This document shows positions 35,899 to 45,123 of a DNA stretch of 45,123 nucleotides, in pieces; position 1 is the first letter of the stretch, and the number at the start of each line of letters is the position of its first letter. This stretch comes from Symbiodinium natans (lineage: Eukaryota; Sar; Dinophyceae; Suessiales; Symbiodiniaceae), in the NCBI GenBank assembly GCA_905221605.1, contig CAJNDS010000987.1:1-45123 (forward strand), given 5' to 3'. A program made the translations under genes and the position numbers. Under the pieces are notes generated by a model. It was given only the letters and a program-made list of their open reading frames with translations. It made no database searches and was not told the origin of the DNA.

Positions 35899-36203
35899 AC
35901 CTAGCCCTCCTTTCGCCGCCGGCCCTCCTCTGACCCCCCCCTGGCTGCCCCCCCTTGCCTCTAGAAGTCACTTCGAGCCCCTCGCCGTTACCTTGCTCGA
36001 GGCAAGGCCCCGGGACTTGGGACCCCGGGCGTAGGTTTCCCTCGCACTGACACGCTTGCCTTATCCAATGCAACAACAAGGCAGAGGGCCTCAGCCCTCC
36101 TCCTAACCCCGCCTGGCCCCCCCTGGCCCCCTGGCCCCCCTGCCCCTGCCCCCCCCCTGGCCCCCCCCCCCACCGCCCCTTCTGGCCCCCCACCCTCTGA
36201 CCC
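35899..36203. repeat. C-rich low-complexity stretch, copy 2
   Basis: Same as 14731-15035. Confidence 0.7.
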
Positions 36204-36833
36204 CTGGCCGGCAAGAACTCTCCAGAGGAACATTAAACTTGCCCTGGCCTCTAAAAAATCAGTCGCGAGCCCCTCGCCGTTACCTTGCTCGAGGCAAGGC
36301 CCCGGGACTTGGGACCCCGGGCGTAGGTTTCCCTCGCACTGACAAAAATGTAGCGTGTGCTTCGCTTTCTGCTGTTTGCCTAATCCAATGCAACAACAAG
36401 GCAGGAGCCTCAGCAAAAGGCATCCTTGGCCATGCCTTTACTCGCCGTTACCCCGGGACTTGGGACCCCGGGCGTAGCACTGACAAAAATGTAGCGCGTG
36501 CTTCGCTTTCTGCTGTTTGCCTAATCCAATGCAACAACAAGGCAGAGGGCCTCAGCAAAGGCCATCCTTGGCCATGCCTTTACTCGCCGTGCCCCGGGAC
36601 TTGGGACTCGGGCGTAGGTTTCTTTAACACTGACGAAAATGTAGCGTGTGCCTCGCTTTCTACTGTGTGCCTTATCCAATGCAACAACAAGGCAGAGGGC
36701 CTCAGCAAAGGGCATCCTTGGCCATGCCTTTACAGCCCAACATTCCTACTTCTGCTTGCTTGGTGTGAAGAATTCTTCTAATCTTGCGATGCAGGACAGA
36801 GGGCCTCAGCAATAGGCATCCTCGGCCATGCCT
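35988..36833. repeat. ~140-150 bp tandem array, copy 2
   Basis: Same unit order and number as 14820-15665, so this array has not changed length since the duplication, unlike the microsatellites. Confidence 0.85.
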
Positions 36834-37234
36834 TTGCATCGCTGCATAACTGCTTCTCTTCCGATGCCGCTGGCCTTGCCTGACAGTGAGAAAAGCCTTT
36901 GGCCTCGCCTGCGACTTTTTGGCGCCTCGCATGTGGTAAGAGCAAGCCTCTCCTCGGTGGGCCGCTGTAAGCAGCCTGAGGTCGACATGTTCTCCGGCTT
37001 CACGCCACTGCGGCTACTTGGCAATACTGCTGGACTCATTGAGGGCTGGACTGCCGGGCATTGTGCGCACGCAAGTCCTCGCGCAGTGCGCGAGGGCCTC
37101 TCGCAGGATTCTCACGTTTTCTCTTCGCTCTTTCTCTCGCTCTCTGTCCTCACGCCACCCCTCGGTCACGGACGACTCCGCCGCTTTAGGCCCTGGGCCC
37201 CATGCACTCTGTGGCTGTTCTTGCGCACTCCGGC
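36834..37234. other. Spacer downstream of gene D, copy 2
   Basis: Matches 15666-16066. No supported gene. Confidence 0.4.
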
Positions 37235-39872
37235 TCAGTTAAGCTCCGGACGTGCCGCTTGGCGGGCCGCCGATGTTGTCTGAGCTCCGTGAGCCGCTCC
37301 TTTGCATGGGCGAGGAAGCATAGCGAGCATTGCCGGTTCTGACTGAGGCCGTAGCTTGGGGTCCCAGATGTCGTCGGACGGCGGCTTCCGTGAGGCTCGC
37401 ATGGCCGCTGCCACTTGAGCTTCCTCCTGGCTGTCACCAAGTCACCAAAGATTTACAATTCACTGGGCGGGGTCACATGTGCCTCCTCCTGCGTGACGGC
37501 AGCGCTTCCAAAGAGGTCCTCCATGTCCGCCGTGTCCTGAATGTGCCACGCCATCCCTTGCACGCCCCGGCCTTTCTTGCTTTCCGGCCGGCCGTGCGCC
37601 CACCTCGTCGCTGGAGAGCTCGTCCGGGTCGGCCTGTCCAACAAGCCAAGTCCCCTAGCTGTCTTCTACTAGACCAGTCGCTCCTCTGCCAGAGCAGCCA
37701 TGGCAAAGTCGACTTCCTGAGGACGCGCAACACTCGGCTTTCAAGCGCATACATATAGACTCAAACTGACGTGGCGAGATGCCTCGTCCAGTATGGGGCG
37801 CTTCGCCAAGGCCTCCATGTCCTTCCGAAGCGCGGTCCGAGCCTGCAGCACAAGCAATTTCCTCTTTTGATGCTATTTGCAGATGGGACCTACAACTACA
37901 CCTGGCCTCTTCCTTTGCCCTTGCCTCGGCCGCTTTCTTCTTTTGCTTGCTCCGGTACTTGGCCTTTCTGTCCTTGTCTTTATTCCGGATCTCCTGGAGC
38001 TTGGCCTGCGCCTTTGCCTTCGCCTGCGACGGCTGGCGGCCGGATGCTGTTAATGAACTTACCAGCCACTGCACCTCGCCCGGCCTCCGCCGCGCCCTCT
38101 TCCTTTGTTTTTTTGAGCTCGGCCCTCGTCTCCTTCTTCTTGTCGTTTTCCTTCTCTTTTTTCTTGCGCCGAGCCTGGCGTTCCGCGAACAATTCCCACT
38201 CTCTTCTTTAATTTCATGCCAGGGCTGATGACTCACGATCGGTCGGCTCTCTCATGCTAATCCCGCTTGTGATCGTGCCTTCAAGGCTGTTGCAGCTTTT
38301 GCTGCCTCCTCCTCCCTCTCCTTTTTGGCCCTCTTTGCGGCGGCCTTTGCCCGCACCTCGCGTGCCTTTGCCTGTTTCTTTTCCTCCTTGCTTTGCAAGG
38401 GCGAACCCTTCCCGGACTGCACGCCGGTCTGCAGGCACCAGCACTTTTCAGACAAAGGCTAGACTCGACTAGACTGTGAAGATTTCTTGGGGTGGCCTTG
38501 TGCAACTCTGCATGGAAGCTCAGCCACCCGTCGATGAGGCTGCGGAAGGCATCGAGGGCTTCGCGGGGCACGTCCAGAGCCGCTGCCTGCGTGTGCCACG
38601 CGCAACATGAGTTCGATACACGTCTGCACCTAAGGGCCGCGCGAGAAGGTTGTAGAGGTCTGCGAACGTGGTTTCGTTCAGTTCTGCCGGATCGAGGCCC
38701 AGTGTGGTAATGTCGAAGATGCCTCAGCTAATACATGCCGGTGTGTTGTGTGTCGTTGCGCCCTGTAGGCAGCGCACGCTTGAGCTCTTTTCGAATTTCC
38801 TTCCAGGAGATGCCTCGCAGGGCACGATTCGGTCCATTTCGCGTGGTCGGAACTGCCGGTCGAGCCTCGAAAAGGCGCCGGCGCTTCGGGCGCGGGCGCT
38901 TCGGGCTTCGACTTCGCCTTCCGACCTTTGCAGACATCATTTGCACTGGCTATCCGATCAACAAGGGCGGCCCCGCACTTTTGTGCCCGCACCGTGGAGG
39001 GTGCCCATCGCGACCTGATCACGTCCACCACTTCTTGCGTGCCAGAGCAAAGATTCTTTGTGCCCACAGCGTGGGGGGTGTCCACCGCCTTCGATCGTAT
39101 CGGGCTAATCTATATGAGACGTACACGATATAGATATATTTTTTTACTTATATTTTTACTTCTATGTATATTTGTGTATTTGTGCTTTTATGTGCATTGC
39201 AGCATTGAGTGACAAAATGCCGACCTCCGCACAGCAGTCGCAGGGCGCGCTTGGCCTCCACCCTGCGTTCCTCTCCATGGCATCATGGGTGACTCTACCG
39301 CTGCGTAGATGGGAGTTCGCGCGCCTCTGCCCTCTCCTCCCGAACTTCTTCATCCTGCAAAAAGCATGCCACATGGACAGGTTCGCTTGGCGCAGCTCCC
39401 TTGCACGCGCAGGCTTCCCGCTTTGCCTCGCAGGTAAGTCGGTTCCCTTCTCCGTCGCCTGCGACGTCGAGGGGCCAAGATCGGCCGTCCGTGTTACCCG
39501 TGCCCGACCTGCCTTCGTCGGACTCCTGGTCCTCCGGAGCAGCCACAGCAACTCCGTGACCTGCGGCGTCGAGGGCAGTAAAGATTTACCATCCGTGTTG
39601 CCCATGCCCGACCTGCCTTCGTCGGGCTCCGGGTCCTCCGGCGCGGCCGGCACAACCGGAGCGCCGTCGCCCCCGGGCGTCCCATTCTCCCCTGGTCGTG
39701 CCCGACTTGTGCCGGCACCACACACGTCTTTGTGGCTCTCGCCAAACGTGCCTGCACCGTCACGGTCGTGGGCGGCGTCCTGACAGCATGTTGCTTGAGT
39801 CGAAATAAGACTGCCCCGACTACCCCGGCCTCGGCCGGAGGTTGCGCTGCCTCGCAGGACGCGACTTGTCAT
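37235..39872 (-). CDS. Gene D, copy 2
   Basis: Same model as 16067-18704 shifted by 21168: ATG at 39872, TGA at 37237-37235, and introns at the matching offsets. All open-frame translations compared are identical to copy 1. The AT-rich segment is at 39110-39213. Confidence 0.45.
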
Positions 39873-40268
39873 TCATGCACACAGACTTCGACGCATTCAG
39901 GTCCGCTTTTTGCTTATTCAGGCCTTCTTGCCCCCGCCGCCGCTACGGACACCTGCCCGCGTGGCTCCGCTGTTCATCTCTCTTACTGAAATAAGTAAGT
40001 ATAGAGATGTTAACCTTATGCGGACACCCGCGCCTTCCAGTGCGAGCACCAGGCCTCGTGTGCTGCATAGCTACAACGCCCAGCGAACGGGCTAGGAGGA
40101 TCCGAGCGCCCGACACACAACCAGACCCCACTGCAGCTTCATGGTCGCAGCAAGGCGAGAAGTCGGGCTGGGTGCGTGCGAGGGCTTGAGTGCTTGTGGC
40201 GGCGTCCGTCGCGTTGGCATTGAGGTACGCATGGATCAGAATATTCAATTACATCCCGCGAACCGAAC
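39873..40268. other. Spacer between genes D and F, copy 2
   Basis: Matches 18705-19100. No supported gene. Confidence 0.4.
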
Positions 40269-40636
40269 ATGGAAGCAATCGACGATTTTGTCGCGTTTCG
40301 ATACGTGCGATCTTGCGCAGCCCTCCTGTCCCCGGGTCGCCGATCATGACTTGGGAAATTGCAGCACCAGACTGCGATAAGCGCAGAGAAACTGCCGTCA
40401 CAGTCTTGGACTCCGCGGGACGAAGACGCAGCCATGCCCGTCGACGCCCCCGGTCCCCTACGCCGGGTGCTCCCGCGCGCAGCCCCAACTTTTCATCGCG
40501 TGGACACCGCGGGGGGAAAACGAGCCCGGGGCCGTCAACCCCCCCGGTCCCCTACGTGGGGTACTCCCGCACGCAGCCCTCGCTCTGTTGTCTGAGCAAA
40601 AGGTGGAAGAAGGAGGACACCTGCAACGGCGCATGA
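40269..40636 (+). CDS. Gene F, copy 2
   Basis: Same model as 19101-19468 with the proposed 29-nt intron at 40336-40364. No difference noticed. Confidence 0.25.
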
Positions 40637-41122
40637 CAATCGAACGCAAGCGGCTGAGAACTTTCACTTAGTCGATCTGCAGCTCCTGGCGACGGCGGTG
40701 GGCCGCACGCGCGCGCCAGGACCGGTCTGGATACCCCATGCACACTCGAAGGGGAAAGGGCGAAATATGCCACGCGCCCGTCCCCAACGAAAAAAATACG
40801 AAATCGTCTTTGAAGTGTTTGTTTGGAACCAAACAAAACGGAATGAATGCTCCGAGAAGAGGAGGGTAAGCCCGAGCGAGAACAAGGAAGAATTTGGATA
40901 CCCCATGCACGCGAAAAAGAAGCGGAAGCGGAATGCCCTCGCGTAAAATGGGAGTTCGTTTGAATGCACCGAAAAGTTCGACCACGCGTGGAAAAACGTA
41001 CCATTTCGCCTTCCGCTTGCGTCACCAGGCACTGGCGGGTGTGCATGCAGGGTGCTCGTCAGCCCCAGGGGTCCCCGCATGCGCCAGCCCCTGGATCCTT
41101 CGCAAGTGGAACCCTGGGGTAT
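40637..41122. other. Spacer with short duplicated motif, copy 2
   Basis: Matches 19469-19954. No supported gene. Confidence 0.4.
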
Positions 41123-41796
41123 GGTTTAATATTTTATAATTCAACTCTTGCCTTTTCGATTATCTTCGGATATTCTCCAAGGATTCTGATTCTGAGAAAG
41201 TTTATGAGAAATTCTCAAAACCAAAAATCATAATCTTCAAATTATCAACAGAATATATGTAAAAATTCAAGTCTTCCTTATTAGCAGTGCCAAGGTCTGA
41301 GGTGTCTATCTATATATATATATACATATATATGTATATGCACTTTTTTTTGTTTGATCGTCGTATTTCTTCCCGATTCTATCATCATGAAAGTCGTCTC
41401 TTCAAATATTCCTATAAGAATATGTCTACAAAAGCTGAATAGCAAATGAAGATTCCTCTGACCGAAGCCTGAAGCAATCTAGAATTTCGATCTTGTAACC
41501 TATTCAATATGGATTTGAATCCCTGCCCCTGGCATTTTACGACATCATGCAAAAGCAATAAACCTCAATAAACTCCCCAATGTTGTCCAATTATTTCCCA
41601 GAGCCTCCCACCAACTTATGCACTTCGTTCAAAAAGCGACGCCAAAACTCCGGTTCAATAAATATTATAAAATTCGGATGGCTAAATCACTATGCGTAAT
41701 GAAAAATATGAAATGAAAAAGATAATTATGAAAGAAAGAGAGAAGACAAAATACAAGACAGTTTCCTAAAAGGAGTTTAGGAAACTAAACCCTAAA
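41123..41796. other. AT-rich segment at the inner end of the unit, copy 2
   Basis: Same as 19955-20640 except for a shorter (TA)n tract (~12 bp less, near 41311). Confidence 0.6.
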
Positions 41797-41977
41797 AGGC
41801 GGAGCTGGCTAAGGGTGGGAGCCGCCCTTTACGGGCGCGGGTGGGAAAAGAAAAACTGACGTGGCCGATACAAGGCCCCAGTCTCCAAAGGCCTCCAGCA
41901 CACTCCGAAGCCGAATCGTAAACTCCCCTCGCACTTGTGCACCCAAGCGGCTGAACATCGAAGCTTATTTCCTGCAC
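41797..41977. other. Inner edge of unit 2
   Basis: Same as 20641-20818 with small substitutions near 41918 and in the last 15 bases (CTTATTTCCTGCAC). No gene. Confidence 0.5.
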
Positions 41978-42204
41978 AAACCCTAAACCCTAAACCCTAA
42001 ACCCTAAACCCTAAACCCTAAACCCTAAACCCTAAACCCTAAACCCTAAACCCTAAACCCTAAACCCTAAACCCTAAACCCTAAACCCTAAACCCTAAAC
42101 CCTGAACCCTGAACCCTGAACCCTGAACCCTAAACCCTAAACCCTAAACCCTAAGCCCTAAACCCTTAACCCTAAACCCTAAACCTTGAACCCTGAACCC
42201 TAAA
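41978..42204. repeat. Interstitial telomere tract 2, degenerate at inner end
   Basis: About 227 bp. From 41978 to ~42099 it is pure CCCTAAA. From ~42100 inward it contains CCCTGAA, CCCTAAG, CCCTTAA and CCTTGAA variants before meeting unique sequence at 42205. Variant repeats at the chromosome-proximal end are typical of a telomere base. Confidence 0.97.
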
Positions 42205-42485
42205 TTCCCACCCAGGCCTGCTTAGGCCGTACCCACCCTTCTCTAGGGTGCCTGGACCCAGAAATCACCCGACAGCGATTAACACCATCGCTTGGACTTC
42301 CTGTGCAAGCCTAAAGAGTTGTGTTGAGCGTGAGCTGCACCTCCAGTGCCGGTGCAGTACCCCGCCTGGGGCACCCCGCCCCCCTTCTCCGATTCTCAAG
42401 TATTATTAAGAAACCCTAAACCTGGCGACCTGTTCCGGCAATTCCAAAAGTGGCTTCAAATTCTTCTGCAGGTCGCCCCTGGGCC
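42205..42485. other. Chromosome-internal sequence next to telomere tract
   Basis: Unique sequence with no supported gene. It includes a TACCCCGCCTGGGGCACCCC stretch and a lone AAACCCTAAACC at ~42411, a possible telomere-derived scrap. Confidence 0.4.
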
Positions 42486-42735
42486 CCCCTCCGGAGCCCC
42501 CTGGTGCCGGGCCCCTGGCGGAGCGTGTTCAGGGACCAGAGGGGCCGCAAGGCAGGTCAGCCTGGGCGATTGCTCAAAAACCCACTCCCAAACCTAAAAA
42601 CCTGCTTTTTTGTGCCTGACCCCCGGCCCCCGCCCTGGCCCCCCCTGGAGCCCCCTGGCGCCGGGCCCCTGCCGGAGTGTGTTCAGGGACCGGGGGGGCC
42701 GCAAGGCAGGCCAGGCTGCCGACTGCAAAAACCCA
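42486..42735. repeat. Two-copy tandem duplication (~155 bp)
   Basis: GGAGCCCCCTGG, CGGGCCCCTG, GTGTTCAGGGACC and GGGGCCGCAAGGCAGG occur in the same order starting near 42491 and near 42646, with moderate divergence. Overlapping open frames on both strands are composition shadows. Confidence 0.7.
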
Positions 42736-42744
42736 CAAAACGGC

Positions 42745-42890
42745 TCTTTCTGGCCCCTGGACCCCCCCCGCTGGGCCCCCCCCCTGGCCCCCCCTGGCCC
42801 CCCCTGGCCCCCCCCTGGCCCGCCTGGCCCCCCCTGGCCCCCTGACCCCCCCTGGCCCGGCCTCCCCCGACCCCCAACCCCCAATTTGGC
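42745..42890. repeat. C-rich low-complexity stretch
   Basis: Tandem CCCCCCTGGC modules resembling 14930-15010. The complementary strand is G-run rich. No gene. Confidence 0.7.
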
Positions 42891-42929
42891 CCCTCTGGAC
42901 CGCTGTGTCTAGGCCCAGAGCCCCCAACT

Positions 42930-43220
42930 GCGAAATGACGTTGCTGGCACACGAATTTGCCGAGGATTTCGGCCCAAATTTCCGTGTCAGCTCGAAACGC
43001 AAAAGTTGGCCCGCCAGCGCCAGACATCCACGAAATTGAGCGCCAAGAAGGCATCTGCGACATGCTCTCTTTGGGTTTAGGATGACACGCAGAGCCCCGA
43101 AATGCAACATGACGTTGCCGCCATGGAATTTGCCGAGGTTTTCTAGACAAATTTCCTGTTGAGCTCAATGCACAAAAGTTGGCCCGCCAGGCACAACAGT
43201 TGGCCCGCCAGCGCCAAGCA
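42930..43220. repeat. Two-copy tandem duplication (~170 bp)
   Basis: ATGACGTTGC, GGAATTTGCCGAGG, AAATTTCC and AAAAGTTGGCCCGCCAG recur in order, starting near 42936 and 43107. A third AGTTGGCCCGCCAGCGCCA follows at ~43198. No supported gene. Confidence 0.7.
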
Positions 43221-43389
43221 AGCATCCGCGAAATTAAGCGCTAAACGCCTCCCTCCACCACCCAGACAGTTAAAAAAGCATCTCCGAGGGTCTAGGCACT
43301 CCGGCAGCAACCAACGGCTCAGCTTCCAAGATCTACAGCCTTAAACTTCAATCTTCCCCCCAAGCCCTCCACAAGCAAACAGATCTTCC

Positions 43390-44430
43390 TGAGTGGGTTG
43401 TCCCGGGGCCCCCCCCGGGACGGGTTGTCCCGGGGTCCCCCCGGGACGGGTTGTCCCGGGGCCCCCCCGGGACAGGTTGTCCTGGGGCGTCCCGGGGCGT
43501 CCCGGGGCCCCCCCGGGACAAATGTCCCGGGGCCCCCCCGGGACGCCCCCGGGACGGCTGTCCCGGGGCCCCCCCGCGACGCCCCGGGACGCCCCCAGGA
43601 AATTGTCCCGGGGCCCCCCCGGGACGCTGAAATTCGCAATTTTGGGGGTGTGGTCCGTTTCGTTTTCCGCGTTTTCAGAGGGATTTTGTGCGTTTTTCCA
43701 AAACCGACGCGGCGGCCAGGAGCCGCCACTTGGTCCAGAATCGTGTTTTTTTTTGGCGTTTGCTGTGTTGGTTGCGGTGTCACGCTTTTCGATTCAGTAG
43801 CCACGCCTATACAAACCAGCAAACTGCGATCTCGGATTTCCTGCCCGCGCCTGGCCTTGTGCCGTTTTGTGCCTCACGGCCCGTTTTTTCTTTATCTACT
43901 TTGGGCGTTTTTGTGTCGATTTTGCGTTGCCTTTAAGGTTGGGACGCAGTCTCCCTACAAAACCTCCTGCGGGTAAGTATGCTAGATGTTGTTTTGGATA
44001 ACGTTTCCTGTTTTTAACTTAGGCCTTTGATTCCTGCCGCAGGAGGTTTTGGACGAAACACGAAAATTCATTTCTTTTTCCGCCTCTGGGCTGCACCTAT
44101 CCATACTGTTGGTGGCTTCCATAGCCGTGGTTGCAGTGGCACCTGCTAGTTCCAGCAAGATTCTTGTGTTTCATATACATGCACACAAACACATGTAGCG
44201 TTTGCGTACTCTCCGAGGTCTCGACGCTTTTCAGTCGACGGCGACATTGGTGATTGCGGATCCGGCCACAGGCACCGCCGTGCACTTCTCTAAATCTCGT
44301 GCTTAATCGCTCTTTATATACTCTTTTGCCAGTGAAGGTGAGCTCGGCTGTGCTGTGCATGGTCCATGGCTGCTGCGCATTGTATCGTGCGGCCAGGTAC
44401 CGTATGCCTTGGACGGGGACACGAGCCGCG
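43390..44430 (+). repeat. ~1 kb dispersed repeat, internal copy, plus orientation
   Basis: Diverged, inverted relative of 12330-13310. The CCCGGGACA block (43390-43625) leads, followed by the middle block, the hairpin segment (43958-44051) and the block with CGACGGCGACATTGGT. Divergence is far greater than between the two units, so this insertion is older or belongs to another subfamily. Near its end, CCTTGGACGGGGACACGAGC (44409) matches CCTTGGACGAGGACGAGAGT on the reverse strand of copy 1. Confidence 0.8.
43958..44051 (+). other. Hairpin-flanked intron-like segment, internal copy
   Basis: Perfect 15-bp inverted repeat CAAAACCTCCTGCGG (43958-43972) and CCGCAGGAGGTTTTG (44037-44051) around a 64-nt loop. 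GTAAGTATG starts at 43973, immediately inside the left arm, and CCGCAG followed by G lies at the right arm. So a GT-AG intron of ~70 nt could be excised with both splice sites at or in the stem. Introner-like or MITE-like origin is possible. Confidence 0.65.
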
Positions 44431-44547
44431 ATGAGCTCCCGCGCTGGCTGTCGGCCCGCTGCAGGACGATTTAAGGGGGTAGACTCGTGTGTTGGCGGTC
44501 GCAGCTGATAGGAGAAGCGGTTCCTCCCTCGTGCCTGATCTGCTTGC
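44431..44547. other. Short spacer
   Basis: Sequence between the dispersed repeat and the 51-codon ORF. No gene is seen. Confidence 0.35.
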
Positions 44548-44703
44548 ATGAGCACCGCGCTGTCCCGTCTGTATGCAGGACGCGCTGGCAGCGAGGCCGC
44601 CCAGGACCGGCGCAAGATGTTCGAAAGCGGCGGTGCAAAGTTGGCACTCGGAGCCTGTATACATTTGTGCTGCAATTGCCACATGTTTAGCCACGAGCAA
44701 TGA
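44548..44703 (+). CDS. Small Cys-rich ORF upstream of the ASCH gene
   Basis: A 51-residue frame from ATG 44548 to TGA 44701-44703, beginning MSTALSRLYAGRAGSEAAQD and ending with a cysteine cluster (CIHLCCNCH). The composition looks protein-like, but there is no recognised domain. Its stop overlaps the first ATG of the ASCH frame (ATGA at 44700-44703). It may be an upstream exon of that gene joined by an unseen intron, or a chance ORF. Confidence 0.3.
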   Translation: MSTALSRLYAGRAGSEAAQDRRKMFESGGAKLALGACIHLCCNCHMFSHEQ

Positions 44704-45123
44704 TGTCTTTGATCTGCATCATGCAGCTGCTCCGGATTCGAGTAGTTGCGGCCTTCGCAGCGCCACTCTGCATGGCGACCTCCAGCCTTCCAGAACGCGC
44801 CCTCCTCGTCAAGGAGCCTTGGGCCAGTCTCCTTGTCGCGAAGACGTGGGAGCTGCGAACCGAGAACTGCACCATCCGCGGCCGCGTCGGCATTGCTGTG
44901 CGAGGAAAAATCATTGGCGAAGTCAACATCACGGATGCAATGCTCGTCGCGCAGCGGGATGCAGGGGGCACGTTGCTGGCCATCCCCGGGGCAGAGCCGT
45001 ACTTCCCACTGTTACCCGCCAACCGACCCCTACATCGCGTAGAGAACTTCGCCGGCCTCCGCTGGAAGCGTTTCTACGCATGGATTGTTTCCGATGCTGT
45101 GCGCTACTCGGAAGCTATTACTT
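44700..45123 (+). CDS. ASCH-domain protein, N-terminal part, runs off the window
   Basis: Open frame of 141 codons with no stop before the window edge. Residues ~35-53 read LLVKEPWASLLVAKTWELR, the signature start of an ASCH (PUA-like fold) domain: a KEPWA turn and a K-T-W-E-L-R strand. RGRVGIAV and GKIIGEVNI follow at ~60-76, then a YFPLLPANRPLHRVENF stretch and WKRFYAWIVSDAVRYSE near the edge. ASCH domains are predicted to bind RNA or nucleotides; no catalytic role can be assigned here. The linker between LLVA and KTWELR looks one or two residues shorter than usual. The start may be 44700 or the Met at residue 25 (44772), since the first 24 residues are not domain-like. It is the first clear chromosomal gene inside the subtelomere. 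Confidence 0.8.
   Translation, partial: MMSLICIMQLLRIRVVAAFAAPLCMATSSLPERALLVKEPWASLLVAKTWELRTENCTIRGRVGIAVRGKIIGEVNITDAMLVAQRDAGGTLLAIPGAEPYFPLLPANRPLHRVENFAGLRWKRFYAWIVSDAVRYSEAIT

Noticed and set aside
43319-43976. Pro/Gly-rich ORFs on both strands of the CCCGGGACA block.
   Set aside because: Both strands are open because of GC-rich palindromic repeats; similarity between copies is explained by DNA repeat homology.

Overview
The window is the left end of a nuclear chromosome from a unicellular eukaryote. It opens with (CCCTAAA)n, the C-rich strand of a TTTAGGG-type telomere, so position 1 faces the chromosome end. TTTAGGG telomeres, a Pif1-type helicase with the 'LHKIQGATL...ALSRVQ' signature, an ASCH-domain gene and abundant simple repeats together suggest a dinoflagellate or another protist with TTTAGGG telomeres. 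This is inference: no rRNA, spliced leader or other taxonomic marker was found, and the very short introns proposed below are not typical of well-known dinoflagellates.

Layout: telomere (1-74); subtelomeric unit 1 (75-20818); perfect interstitial telomere tract of 16 heptamers (20819-20930); subtelomeric unit 2 (20931-41977); longer interstitial telomere tract whose inner end is degenerate (41978-42204); then chromosome-internal sequence (42205-45123). Both units and all three telomere tracts have the same orientation. The units are almost base-identical outside simple repeats. This is the architecture of yeast Y' elements and fungal telomere-linked-helicase elements: tandem subtelomeric units, separated by telomere repeat, carrying a helicase gene.

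Each unit, from the telomere inward, holds a GC-rich hairpin leader; about 7.8 kb of satellite built from TTTAGGG/CCCTAAA half-sites in alternating orientation with a conserved ~150-bp spacer; a frameshifted, N-terminally incomplete Pif1-like helicase; two small candidate genes (B, C); a ~1 kb dispersed repeat with a CCCGGGACA block and a hairpin; GT and GCGT microsatellites; a second telomere-derived satellite; two short tandem-repeat arrays; a candidate many-exon gene (D) encoding a K/E/A-rich coiled-coil protein; a small plus-strand gene model (F); and an AT-rich ~700-bp end segment. The helicase and genes B, C and D are all on the minus strand, so they read toward the telomere. Apparent frame breaks in B, C and D can be removed by short GT-AG (one GC-AG) introns, mostly 22-67 nt; the helicase frameshift cannot.

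The internal 2.9 kb holds short tandem repeats, an inverted diverged copy of the ~1 kb dispersed repeat, a 51-codon ORF, and the start of an ASCH-domain gene running off the right edge. I found no tRNA, rRNA, CRISPR array or intact transposon. Most long open frames in this GC-rich sequence overlap one another on both strands and are not listed. All splice models come from reading alone and need RNA evidence.
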